NCBI GenBank assembly: GCA_035447945.1
Contig: DAOTHZ010000001.1
Coordinates: forward strand, 1 to 64,000
Source of the DNA: Syntrophomonas_B sp035447945
GTDB taxonomy: Bacteria; Bacillota; Syntrophomonadia; Syntrophomonadales; Syntrophomonadaceae
Direction of reading: 5' to 3'
Length of the DNA: 64,000 nt
Positions 34,113-41,535 of this stretch are shown here, piece by piece. Made by a program: the position numbers and the translations under genes. Positions within the stretch are counted from its first letter, which is position 1, and the number at the start of each line of letters is the position of its first letter. The notes beneath the pieces were generated by a model, which saw only the letters and a program-made list of their open reading frames with translations, did not search any database and was not told where the DNA came from.

Positions 34113-35123
34113 ATGAAAGAAACATTGATCCTTGGAATTGAAAGCTCGTGCGATGAAACGGCTGCAGCCATCGTAAAAAATGGCCGGGAAGTCCTGGCCA
34201 GCGTGATCAATTCACAGATCAGTATTCATCAGCAATTTGGCGGTGTGGTTCCCGAGGTGGCCTCCCGCAAGCACATTGAAAATATCGCTTCCGTGGTGGA
34301 AACTGCTTTTCTGGAAGCCGGCCTCAGACATGACGAAATTGACGCAGTGGCCGTAACCAATCGGCCTGGCTTGATTGGCGCCTTGCTGGTGGGCTTGTCT
34401 TTTGCCAAGGCGTTTGCCTATGGCTTGGGCAAACCTTTGATTGCTGTTGACCATCTGCAGGGACATATCTGGGCTAATTTTCTCGAACATCCTGATATTA
34501 GCTTTCCCGCCATTTGTCTGGTCGTTTCCGGCGGGCACACCAGTCTGCTGCTTATGGAGGGACCCGGACAAAGCCGCCTGCTGGGCGAGACCCGTGATGA
34601 CGCTGCCGGCGAAGCGTTTGACAAAGTGGCACGTTTTCTGGGGCTTGGCTACCCGGGCGGTCCGGCCATACAAAAAGCGGCGCAGCAGGGAACAGCAGGG
34701 ATTTATAACCTGCCCAGGGTCTTCCTGGACCGGGAGGATTATGAATTTAGCTTCAGCGGCTTAAAGACCGCCGCCATGAATCTCTGGATAAAACAATCAA
34801 GAAAAGGGGAAGCCCGGGTTGAAGATATGGCCGCGGAGTTTCAGGCGGCGCTTGTCGAAGTCTTGGTGGAAAAGACGATACGTGCTGCAAAAGAATATAA
34901 AGCCCCCTCTATTCTCATGGCGGGAGGGGTTGCAGCCAATCAGTTGCTTCGACAATTAATGACAATAAGGGCGCAGCAAGAAGGTCGGCAATTGTTTTAT
35001 CCATCGCTTGGCTTATGTACTGACAATGCCGCCATGATTGCTGGAAAAGCCTATTTAGACTATGTTGCAGATAATTTTGCTCCCCTCCATGTGAATGCAC
35101 ACCCGGGCCAAAATTCCTTGTGA
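34113..35123 (+). CDS. tsaD: tRNA N6-adenosine threonylcarbamoyltransferase TsaD (Gcp/Kae1)
   Basis: Catalytic subunit of t6A synthesis. 336 residues, normal length. GIESSCDETAAA opens the ASKHA fold, the metal His pair is in VDHLQGHIWA, then VVSGGHTSLLLM, GEAFDKVARFLGLGYPGGP, FSFSGLKTA and MAGGVAANQLLR. An ATG at 34095 overlaps the rimI stop but has no ribosome site. The ATG at 34113 follows GGTGG and gives the usual N-terminus. The 3' flank contains the DnaA-box cluster. Confidence 0.94.
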   Translation: MKETLILGIESSCDETAAAIVKNGREVLASVINSQISIHQQFGGVVPEVASRKHIENIASVVETAFLEAGLRHDEIDAVAVTNRPGLIGALLVGLSFAKAFAYGLGKPLIAVDHLQGHIWANFLEHPDISFPAICLVVSGGHTSLLLMEGPGQSRLLGETRDDAAGEAFDKVARFLGLGYPGGPAIQKAAQQGTAGIYNLPRVFLDREDYEFSFSGLKTAAMNLWIKQSRKGEARVEDMAAEFQAALVEVLVEKTIRAAKEYKAPSILMAGGVAANQLLRQLMTIRAQQEGRQLFYPSLGLCTDNAAMIAGKAYLDYVADNFAPLHVNAHPGQNSL

Positions 35124-35130
35124 TTTCGCC

Positions 35131-35243
35131 TGTGGATAATGTGCATAAGTCTGTTGATAACTGTTATTTCTTGATTTCTAAGCTTTTGCAAAACGGATTG
35201 AAAAACCGAGGGGCGATAAATTGGTAAGCAAACTTGTGGATAA
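35131..35243 (-). promoter_or_regulatory. DnaA-box cluster between tsaD and lgt
   Basis: Four same-orientation 9-mers. TGTGGATAA (35131-35139), TGTGCATAA (35140-35148) and TGTGGATAA (35235-35243) are exact matches to the consensus TTATNCACA on the minus strand. TGTTGATAA (35152-35160) has one mismatch. The first three are packed with 0 and 3 nt between them. The last is 16 nt from the lgt start codon. It is not an origin: no dnaA/dnaN, no AT-rich unwinding element beside it. Confidence 0.75.
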
Positions 35244-35261
35244 TTTCCGAAGAGAGGATTG

Positions 35262-36026
35262 ATGCGGGTGCATCCGGTGTTACTAGAATTTGGGAGAATA
35301 AAGATATATTCCTGGGGATTTATGTTAGCGATAGCAGTAATTGTTTCGATCATTGGCCTGACCAAAATGTTCAAACGTGAAGGCTATGATCCGGATTCAG
35401 TGATTGATTCGGTTATTATCCTGGTACTGGGGGGGATACTGGGCTCACGTCTATTATATATATTTGCTTATCAATGGCAGGAACTGCTGACCGATCCAGC
35501 AGCAGTGCTGTCTTTGAAAGATGGAATCCAAGGTCTGGTATGGTATGGAGCGGTAATATTGGATGTCCCGTTGTTTATTTGGTATCTGCGTCGTAAAAAA
35601 TATCCTTTATGGAACATTCTGGACATGTTTGCTCCTTTTGTCGCGTTGGGCTATGCCATCGTCAGGGTTGGATGTTTCCTGAATGGCTGTTGCTACGGTG
35701 AAGTTACCAGCTCGGTTTGTGGGGTGGTCTTTCCTTATGTGGACAGTTTTACCCGGTATCCGACCCAGTTGTTCAGTACTTTTATGAACTTGCTTTTATT
35801 CGGCTTGCTGTTGTGGTATTATCCCCGCCGCAAGTATGATGGAGAAGTCTTTGTATTCTATTTTATGGGCTATTCAATCTATCGTTTCCTGATCGAGTTC
35901 ATGCGCGTAAGTCAAATCAATTTCGGGCCGTTTACCATGAGTCAAATCATTAGTATGGCGATTTTCATAATAGCATTGCTGCTCCATATCTATAAGATTA
36001 AACAGGTCGCGGCACAAAAAGAATAA
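35262..36026 (+). CDS. lgt: Prolipoprotein diacylglyceryl transferase family protein
   Basis: A 254-residue membrane protein with seven predicted helices; it would attach diacylglycerol to the lipobox Cys of prolipoproteins. The Lgt core is present: HPVLLEFGRIKIYSWGFMLA, GLVWYGAV, VRVGCFLNGCCYGEV, RYPTQLFSTFMN and YRFLIEFMR. The central motif reads GCFLNGCCYG where typical Lgt has GNFINGELWG, a Cys-rich variant frequent in anaerobes; catalytic equivalence is assumed. An in-frame TTG lies one codon upstream (35259). The promoter region overlaps the last DnaA box. Confidence 0.85.
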   Translation: MRVHPVLLEFGRIKIYSWGFMLAIAVIVSIIGLTKMFKREGYDPDSVIDSVIILVLGGILGSRLLYIFAYQWQELLTDPAAVLSLKDGIQGLVWYGAVILDVPLFIWYLRRKKYPLWNILDMFAPFVALGYAIVRVGCFLNGCCYGEVTSSVCGVVFPYVDSFTRYPTQLFSTFMNLLLFGLLLWYYPRRKYDGEVFVFYFMGYSIYRFLIEFMRVSQINFGPFTMSQIISMAIFIIALLLHIYKIKQVAAQKE

Positions 36027-36045
36027 ATCATGTGAGGATAATCAA

Positions 36046-36630
36046 ATGCATATCAATCTGCAAGGTTCCAAAGCTGCGTTGCGCAGTGAAATGAAAGCCC
36101 AACGCGGCTTGCTCGATATGAAACAAATCGAGCAAGCCAGTCTGGCTATTGCCAGGCGTCTCAACGACTTGCTGCCGGTGCAAAAAGCCAAAACCATCAT
36201 GGGATATGCTGCAATGAAAAAGGAAGTCAATCTGGATGCCTTTTATGAACAACAGCTGCAGTTGGGAAAAACGATCTTTCTGCCGCGGGTAGAGGGAGAT
36301 CAAATCAAGCCCGTCAAGTGGAACGGGTGGAAGGATATCAAGGTTAGTTCTTTTGGGGTTCGCGAACCGCTGGGGGAAGAATTTCCAGCAGCCGAGATAG
36401 ATGTGGTGCTGGTACCGGGGCTGGCTTTTGATCCAGGTGGTTTCCGCGTCGGATACGGGCGGGGCTATTATGATCGTTTCCTGCCGGGGTTGCGTTCTGA
36501 TGCATTTAAATGCGGTATCTGTTACGAATTTCAAGTGGTGGATTCAACTTTTCCCCATGACCGGGATGTTCCCGTACACTGGATTGTAACTGAAAAGTCG
36601 GAACTGGTTGTCAATTGGGATTTTTTCTAA
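36046..36630 (+). CDS. 5-formyltetrahydrofolate cyclo-ligase
   Basis: ATP-dependent conversion of 5-formyl-THF to 5,10-methenyl-THF. 194 residues. N-terminal KAALRSEMKAQRGLL contacts ATP. The C-terminal signature VLVPGLAFDPGGFRVGYGRGYYDRFL is diagnostic. Lies 19 nt downstream of lgt, probably co-transcribed. Ends before a strong bidirectional terminator. Confidence 0.94.
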   Translation: MHINLQGSKAALRSEMKAQRGLLDMKQIEQASLAIARRLNDLLPVQKAKTIMGYAAMKKEVNLDAFYEQQLQLGKTIFLPRVEGDQIKPVKWNGWKDIKVSSFGVREPLGEEFPAAEIDVVLVPGLAFDPGGFRVGYGRGYYDRFLPGLRSDAFKCGICYEFQVVDSTFPHDRDVPVHWIVTEKSELVVNWDFF

Positions 36631-36647
36631 AATCGGCAGACATAAAA

Positions 36648-36690
36648 ATGCCGGGCAGGTTGATCTTTCGCTTGCCCGGCATCATTATTT
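36648..36690. terminator. Terminator between the cyclo-ligase gene and the SPFH gene
   Basis: A 10-bp perfect inverted repeat, ATGCCGGGCA / TGCCCGGCAT, with a 15-nt loop between convergent genes; an A run lies 5' and a T-rich sequence 3'. Confidence 0.82.
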
Positions 36691-36701
36691 GTTGGAAATT
36701 C

Positions 36702-37640
36702 TTATTGCTGTTCTTCCGGTTTATCGAGCACCACTTCTTTTAAGGCTGCAAATACGCCGCCCACTCCGGCTAGATCAGCCGGGATAATTAATTTGGTGGC
36801 TTGCCCTTCGCCCAATTGTTTGATGGCTTCAAGCGACTTTATAGCCAGTACTTTGTCGTCTGCACCGGCATCCTTGATCATGGTCAGGCTGTCCGCAAAG
36901 GCTCTCTGAACATTTAAAATCGCCTGGGCCTCACCTTCTGCTTCCAGAATTTTCGCCTGACGAGATCCTTCGGCGGTACGAACAGCAGCTTCTTTTACTG
37001 CTTCCGCTCTCAAAATAGCTGATTGCTTTTCGCCCTCGGCCTCTAAAATGGTGGCTGTTTTTTGTCCCTCCGCCAGCAAGATGGCTTGGCGTTTCTCTCG
37101 TTCAGCCCGCATTTGTTTTTCCATGGCAGTCTGAATGTCTTGAGGAGGCAGGATGTTTTTTAATTCCACCCGGTTGACTTTGATGCCCCATTTATCTGTA
37201 GCCTCGTCTAAAATGGTGCGCAGCTTGGTGTTGACCAGATCTCTTGAGGTCAGAGTTTGATCCAGTTCCAGATCACCCACGATGTTACGCAGGGTGGTTG
37301 CCGAGAGATTGTCGATGGCCATGATCGGATTGGCGATTTCGTAGGTATAACGGAATGGATCCGTTACCTGATAATAGACGATCGTATCAATCATCATGGT
37401 TACATTATCTTTGGTGATGACCGGTTGGGGGGCAAAACTAACCACCTGTTCACGCATGTCGACAATAGCACGGAAACGGTCAATAAAGGGAATGATCACA
37501 TTAATCCCCTGTTCCGCCGTTTTGTGATATTTCCCCAGCCTTTCAACGATGCCTACGGTAGCCTGGCGAATGATTTTGATGGCGGAAACAGCGATGATGA
37601 TCACAAACAAAACCAAAATAAAATTCGTTATATAATCCAT
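36702..37640 (-). CDS. SPFH-domain membrane protein (paraslipin/QmcA type)
   Basis: A 312-residue protein. One N-terminal membrane helix (4-24), an SPFH/PHB domain (about 25-190, RQATVGIVERLGKYHKTAEQGINVI and VNRVELKNILPPQDIQTAM) and an Ala/Glu-rich coiled coil (190-250), then a C-terminal tail. Such proteins form ring-like membrane scaffolds and often work with a NfeD partner; here the NfeD gene is 44 nt upstream in the same operon. AAAGGGG precedes the ATG. The client is unknown. Confidence 0.9.
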   Translation of the reverse strand: MDYITNFILVLFVIIIAVSAIKIIRQATVGIVERLGKYHKTAEQGINVIIPFIDRFRAIVDMREQVVSFAPQPVITKDNVTMMIDTIVYYQVTDPFRYTYEIANPIMAIDNLSATTLRNIVGDLELDQTLTSRDLVNTKLRTILDEATDKWGIKVNRVELKNILPPQDIQTAMEKQMRAEREKRQAILLAEGQKTATILEAEGEKQSAILRAEAVKEAAVRTAEGSRQAKILEAEGEAQAILNVQRAFADSLTMIKDAGADDKVLAIKSLEAIKQLGEGQATKLIIPADLAGVGGVFAALKEVVLDKPEEQQ

Positions 37641-37684
37641 ATCAATACCCCTTTCTAATGTTTGCTTCAGATTTCAATAAATTC

Positions 37685-38116
37685 CTACTCTTGCTCGGTC
37701 GGCCGGACAATCAATTTGACGCCGTCGATATCGGTCACTTCAATTCTGCGGTCGGCTTCGATCTCACTGTCCGAGATGGCCGTCCAGATTTCCCCGTTTA
37801 CTTTTACCTGTCCGTACTGCAGCGGCCTCAGCGCAGTAGTGCTGATGCCGTGTTGTCCGACCAAAGCCTTGACATTACTGACGGTATCTTTGGTTTTAAA
37901 GAGTTTTACCGCCAGGGGGCGAGTAAAAATGATAAAAACCAAGGTAAAGAATGCAAACAACAGCAATTGCCATTGTAATGTTGTCAGCCATTCCAAACGA
38001 ACGCCAATGGCCACCAGCAAAGCTGCTAAAGCCAGCCAGAGGAACCACAAACCCATGGTGAAAATTTCAATGGATCCGCATACCACAGCAACAATAACCC
38101 ATTGAGCAGTTGTCAT
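37685..38116 (-). CDS. NfeD family membrane protein
   Basis: A 143-residue protein with two or three N-terminal membrane helices (IVAVVCGSIEIFTMGLWFLWL; LLLFAFFTLVFIIF) and a C-terminal OB-fold (KALVGQHGISTTALRPLQYGQVKVNGEIW). This is the short NfeD1b-like class that pairs with SPFH proteins. GGAGG 8 nt before the ATG at 38116 selects it over the GTG at 38125. Confidence 0.9.
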   Translation of the reverse strand: MTTAQWVIVAVVCGSIEIFTMGLWFLWLALAALLVAIGVRLEWLTTLQWQLLLFAFFTLVFIIFTRPLAVKLFKTKDTVSNVKALVGQHGISTTALRPLQYGQVKVNGEIWTAISDSEIEADRRIEVTDIDGVKLIVRPTEQE

Positions 38117-38240
38117 GATTTTCACCTCCTCAGTAGACTATAATGTAGTACGAATAAAAGATTTCGCAGCTATCATAACCATCTTACCATAATCTATACC
38201 ATTAATCGCATCTTGCTTATAGATTCCAATATTATATGCA

Positions 38241-38270
38241 TTGTTGCGCCAGTCTAAATTGGTATATAAT
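38241..38270 (+). promoter_or_regulatory. Promoter of the molybdenum cofactor operon
   Basis: TTGTTG (38241-38246), an 18-nt spacer, perfect TATAAT (38265-38270), about 98 nt before the first small gene. Confidence 0.55.
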
Positions 38271-38367
38271 GAGGCATGAAACAATTGGAGCCTCCCTTTG
38301 GTTGATGGGCGGTTCGAATGTGTTCAAAGCTTATGGCGGACTACTGTTTAGTTTGGAGGAATGAATA

Positions 38368-38541
38368 ATGGAAACCAAAGAAATCATTGAAAAAATCAAA
38401 GAACTGGCTCCTCAGGGAAAAATCAGCTGTGCTGATGCACGACAGCTGGCAGAGAAAACAAATATTGAATACGGGCAGATCGGGAAACTCTGTGATGAGG
38501 CTGGGGTTAAGATTTACGGATGCGCTTTGGGCTGTTTTTAA
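38368..38541 (+). CDS. Small Cys-rich conserved protein upstream of moaA, 57 residues
   Basis: METKEIIEKIKELAPQGKIS begins the protein and IYGCALGCF ends it; Cys at 21, 42, 52 and 56. GGAGG lies 8 nt before the ATG and coding character is clear (it ends with a natural TAA after a helix-rich protein). I recall similar small proteins with the GKISC..AR..A and C-x-LGCF signatures in other anaerobes; no function is known to me. It lies 56 nt upstream of moaA and behind the operon promoter, so a role in metal or sulfur handling for molybdopterin synthesis is plausible but unproven. An overlapping longer frame at 38387 is a shadow. Confidence 0.8.
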   Translation: METKEIIEKIKELAPQGKISCADARQLAEKTNIEYGQIGKLCDEAGVKIYGCALGCF

Positions 38542-38597
38542 TTTTTATCATAAAATGAACGTGCCCAACACTTATTTATGGTGGGGGGAGGAATAAT

Positions 38598-39578
38598 ATG
38601 CAGGACGGATATGGAAGAGAAATCAATTATTTGCGTATTTCCGTTACAGATCGCTGCAATCTGCGCTGTCAGTATTGCATGCCGGAAACCGGGATCAACC
38701 ATGTTGGACATGAGGACATTCTTTCGTTAGAAGAAATTTCCAGGATCGTCAGGGTGGCTGCTTCCATCGGCATCCGCAAGGTCAGGTTGACTGGAGGAGA
38801 GCCATTGGTTCGCAGAAACCTCAGCCAACTGGTTCACTATATTCATGAGATCAAAGAGATTGATGACATTGCGCTTACTACCAATGGCGTTTTGTTTGCC
38901 GCCCTGGGGGACGAGCTGAAAACAGCCGGCTTGAATCGAATTAACTTTAGTTTGGATTCTTTGGTGGCCGAAAAGTTTCGGTTTATAACCCGGTCAGGGA
39001 ATCTGCCGATTGTTCTTCAAGGCATTGAAAAGGCTCTGGACTTGGGATTACATCCCATAAAAATTAATACCGTACTCATTAAAGGTTTCAATGATGATGA
39101 AATTATGGATTTTGTAGCGCTGGCGTTAAAATATCCCCTGCATGTCAGATTCATTGAGTTTATGCCCATCGGCGACCTGTTGTTTTGGCGTCCGGATCGA
39201 CTTATGACCAGTCATGAAATCAGACAGCGGATAGAGAAAGAGTATGTTTTGGAAGAAACCTACAAAGTTCCTGGTAGTGGGCCGGCCAGCTACTATAAAA
39301 TACAAGGCGGATTGGGTTCGATAGGGTTTATTTCTCCCATGAGCAACCATTTTTGTGCGCGCTGCAATCGTCTCAGAATGACGGCTGATGGAAAGCTGCG
39401 GGCGTGTTTGTATGAACAGGGGGAAACCGATTTGCGCGATGCCCTCAAACGTAGTTCAGACGATGAAGAACTCAGACAATTATTTCTGGCGACACTCCGC
39501 TCCAAACCCCAGCGGCACCATATGCAGAGCGGTTGGGGGGATGACAATCGCCGCAAGATGTATCAGATTGGAGGATAA
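38598..39578 (+). CDS. moaA: GTP 3',8-cyclase MoaA
   Basis: A radical SAM enzyme that begins molybdopterin synthesis from GTP. 326 residues. The SAM cluster motif is DRCNLRCQYCMPE near residue 20, then VRLTGGEPL and LTTNG. The second cluster is in FCARCNRLRMTADGKLRACLY, and the C-terminus ends GG, needed for GTP handling. GGGGGGAGG upstream of the ATG. moaC follows 4 nt after. Confidence 0.96.
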   Translation: MQDGYGREINYLRISVTDRCNLRCQYCMPETGINHVGHEDILSLEEISRIVRVAASIGIRKVRLTGGEPLVRRNLSQLVHYIHEIKEIDDIALTTNGVLFAALGDELKTAGLNRINFSLDSLVAEKFRFITRSGNLPIVLQGIEKALDLGLHPIKINTVLIKGFNDDEIMDFVALALKYPLHVRFIEFMPIGDLLFWRPDRLMTSHEIRQRIEKEYVLEETYKVPGSGPASYYKIQGGLGSIGFISPMSNHFCARCNRLRMTADGKLRACLYEQGETDLRDALKRSSDDEELRQLFLATLRSKPQRHHMQSGWGDDNRRKMYQIGG

Positions 39579-39582
39579 TCGG

Positions 39583-40065
39583 ATGGGCTTAAGCCATATT
39601 AATGAAAAAGGGTATGCCCGCATGGTTGATGTCAGTGACAAGCAGGATACGGTCCGCGTGGCACGGGCGCAGGCGATTGTATGTATGCAACCGGAAACCT
39701 TGGCCATGATCCGGGAGGGGACCATTAAAAAAGGTGACGTTCTGTCAGTTGCTCAAGTCGCAGGAATTATGGGGGCCAAGCAGACTGCACAGATCATCCC
39801 CATGTGTCATCCTATTTTTCTAAGCGGGGTTGATCTTGATTTTTGCATGGATGAAGTCCGGTGCAGCATAATCATTACTTCGCAGGCGAAAACAACAGGG
39901 AAAACCGGGGTGGAAATGGAAGCCCTCACAGCTGTTACCGTGGCAGCCTTGACGATTTATGACATGTGCAAAGCATTGGATCGCTGGATGGAAATCAACG
40001 ACATCAGGTTGCTGGAAAAATCGGGCGGTAAAAGCGGACACTTGATCAATAGCAAAGCTGAATAA
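39583..40065 (+). CDS. moaC: Cyclic pyranopterin monophosphate synthase MoaC
   Basis: Converts the MoaA product to cyclic pyranopterin phosphate. 160 residues. The family segments are MVDVSDKQDTVRVARAQA, KKGDVLSVAQVAGIMGAKQTAQIIPMCHPI (active Cys-His) and KTGVEMEALTAVTVAALTIYDMCKA. GGAGG lies 8 nt before the ATG at 39583. The frame is open far upstream within moaA, but that part is a shadow. Confidence 0.96.
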   Translation: MGLSHINEKGYARMVDVSDKQDTVRVARAQAIVCMQPETLAMIREGTIKKGDVLSVAQVAGIMGAKQTAQIIPMCHPIFLSGVDLDFCMDEVRCSIIITSQAKTTGKTGVEMEALTAVTVAALTIYDMCKALDRWMEINDIRLLEKSGGKSGHLINSKAE

Positions 40066-40088
40066 GTCTTGGGTGAGGGGGAAGAGCA

Positions 40089-40535
40089 TTGATACAGGGT
40101 CGTTTATATTCGATTTGTATCTCGTCTGAGCGCGGTCAGTTGAAGAATGAAGTTGACGAAGCACAGCTGGTTCAAGGTTATGGCATCGAAAATGACAGTC
40201 ATGCCGGTGACTGGGGCCGCCAGGTAACCTGCCTGGCAAAGGAAAGCGTTGAGAAAGTAAACCAGGAAAAAAATCTGCAAATCGGTCCGGGTCAGTTTGC
40301 CGAAAATTTATTAATCGAAGGTTTGGATTTTCCCTCGGTGGGGGTGGGCGGAAAGCTCAAAATCGGGGCGGAGGCCATACTGGAAGTCAGCCAGATCGGC
40401 AAAGAGGATCATCCTAGCATCGTGACCGAAACTTTTGGAGTTTCGCTGCTGCCATACGAAGGTTTGTTTTGCCGGGTGATTCAAGGCGGTCCTATAAAAA
40501 AAGGCGATGAGGTTGAGGTGCTGCAAAATGTATAA
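40089..40535 (+). CDS. MOSC-domain protein lacking the conserved cysteine
   Basis: A 148-residue MOSC domain (molybdenum cofactor sulfurase C-terminal fold): GIENDSHAGDWGRQVTCLAKES, FAENLLIEGLDFPSVGVGGKLKIG, then QIGKEDH and PYEGLFCRVIQGG. Stand-alone MOSC proteins next to moaC/mog are common in anaerobes. In most, the motif is QIGKECH with a sulfur-carrying Cys. Here it is QIGKEDH, so the Cys is replaced by Asp. A Cys in LFCRV might compensate. TTG start behind GAGGGGG. It overlaps mog by 8 nt. Confidence 0.85.
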   Translation: MIQGRLYSICISSERGQLKNEVDEAQLVQGYGIENDSHAGDWGRQVTCLAKESVEKVNQEKNLQIGPGQFAENLLIEGLDFPSVGVGGKLKIGAEAILEVSQIGKEDHPSIVTETFGVSLLPYEGLFCRVIQGGPIKKGDEVEVLQNV

Positions 40536-41019
40536 TTGCGGGATACTGGTTTTGAGTGACAAAGGGTCACAAGGAGAACGGGAAGACCTGAGCGGCATGG
40601 AGATCAAGAAAACAATGTCGGGAAAGGATTACGTTTTTACCTATTATGAGATCATTCCGGATGACGAAGAAATGATCAGGGAAAAACTGATCCTGGCCTG
40701 CGATGATTTAAAGCTTGATTTGCTGCTTACTTCGGGTGGTACAGGTTTTTCCAAACGGGATGTGACCCCCGAGGCTACCTTGAGCGTGATTGAAAAACGA
40801 GTCCCCGGAATCCCTGAAGCCATTCGTTATCATGGTCTGCAAAATACCCCCAAGGCTATGCTGTCACGTGCAGTGGCAGGTATCAGAGGCAATACCCTGA
40901 TTATTAATCTGCCGGGCAGTGTGAAAGGCGTACGCGAATCTCTGGAAGCAATTCTGCCTGCCTTGGATCATGGGTTGGATATTTTGATCGGATCGGCGGC
41001 AGAATGCGGACAGGGCTAA
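40528..41019 (+). CDS. Molybdopterin adenylyltransferase family protein (MogA/MoaB)
   Basis: A 163-residue MoCF-domain protein. LTSGGTGFSKRDVTPEAT is the substrate-binding signature, followed by RAVAGIRGNTLIINLPGSVKGVRESLEAI. Adenylates molybdopterin before molybdate insertion by MoeA (moeA is not in the window). The start is ATG 40528, inside the MOSC end, with GAGGTG 7 nt upstream; the 7 extra codons of the open frame are not used. Confidence 0.92.
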   Translation: MYNCGILVLSDKGSQGEREDLSGMEIKKTMSGKDYVFTYYEIIPDDEEMIREKLILACDDLKLDLLLTSGGTGFSKRDVTPEATLSVIEKRVPGIPEAIRYHGLQNTPKAMLSRAVAGIRGNTLIINLPGSVKGVRESLEAILPALDHGLDILIGSAAECGQG

Positions 41020-41118
41020 CGGCAAAAAACGCTGCGGCGGATGAATAAAAAGCCCGCGGCGGATACATACTAATGTTGATATCAGGTAGGTTTGATTGAG
41101 TTTTTTACATTTGTGTAC

Positions 41119-41148
41119 TTGACATATCCTGCCTATTATTATTAAATA
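41119..41148 (+). promoter_or_regulatory. groESL promoter
   Basis: TTGACA (41119-41124) with an AT-rich -10 region (TTAAAT/TAAATA, 41142-41148) 17 nt later, just before the CIRCE operator. Confidence 0.75.
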
Positions 41149-41151
41149 ATA

Positions 41152-41178
41152 TTAGCACTCGCAATTAACGAGTGCTAA
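41152..41178 (+). promoter_or_regulatory. CIRCE operator (HrcA site)
   Basis: TTAGCACTC-N9-GAGTGCTAA, a perfect match to the CIRCE inverted repeat, in the groES leader. HrcA repression with heat-shock relief is expected. Confidence 0.97.
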
Positions 41179-41205
41179 CAACAAATTTATGAGGAGGTAT
41201 ACCCC

Positions 41206-41499
41206 GTGAAGATTCAACCATTGGGAGATCGCGTGGTCGTCAAAGTTGCTGAAGTAAAAGAAGAAAAAACCAAAAGTGGGCTGTATGTGCCTGACACAGC
41301 AAAAGAAAAGCCCCAGGAAGCGGAAGTAATGGCTGTAGGTCCCGGCGCATTGAATGATAAGGGCGAAAGAGTATCAATTGATCTTGCCGTGGGCGACAAA
41401 ATCATCTTCTCCAAATACGGCGGCATGGAAATCAAAGTGGATGGAGAAGACTATCTTATTCTTTCCGCGGAAAGAGACGTACTGGCAAAATTGGTGTAA
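41206..41499 (+). CDS. groES: Co-chaperonin GroES
   Basis: A 97-residue Hsp10 with MKIQPLGDRVVVK, the mobile loop EEKTKSGLYVPDTAKEKPQEA and GDKIIFSKYGG. GTG start with GAGGAGGT 8 nt upstream. Transcribed with groEL from the CIRCE-controlled promoter. Confidence 0.97.
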   Translation: MKIQPLGDRVVVKVAEVKEEKTKSGLYVPDTAKEKPQEAEVMAVGPGALNDKGERVSIDLAVGDKIIFSKYGGMEIKVDGEDYLILSAERDVLAKLV

Positions 41500-41535
41500 T
41501 TACGTTTTAAATATGAAACTAAGGAGGCTACATAA

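Noticed and set aside
35124..35261. Replication origin at the DnaA-box cluster
   Set aside because: No dnaA, dnaN, rpmH or gidA near, no AT-rich unwinding element with DnaA-trio next to the boxes; a titration or regulatory cluster fits better.
39388..39582. N-terminal extension of MoaC
   Set aside because: Shadow of the moaA 3' end; GGAGG points to the ATG at 39583.
41034..41064. Direct repeat GCGGCGGAT (41034-41042 and 41056-41064) after mog
   Set aside because: Only two 9-bp copies, no further repeat or duplication signature; probably chance in a GC-rich patch.
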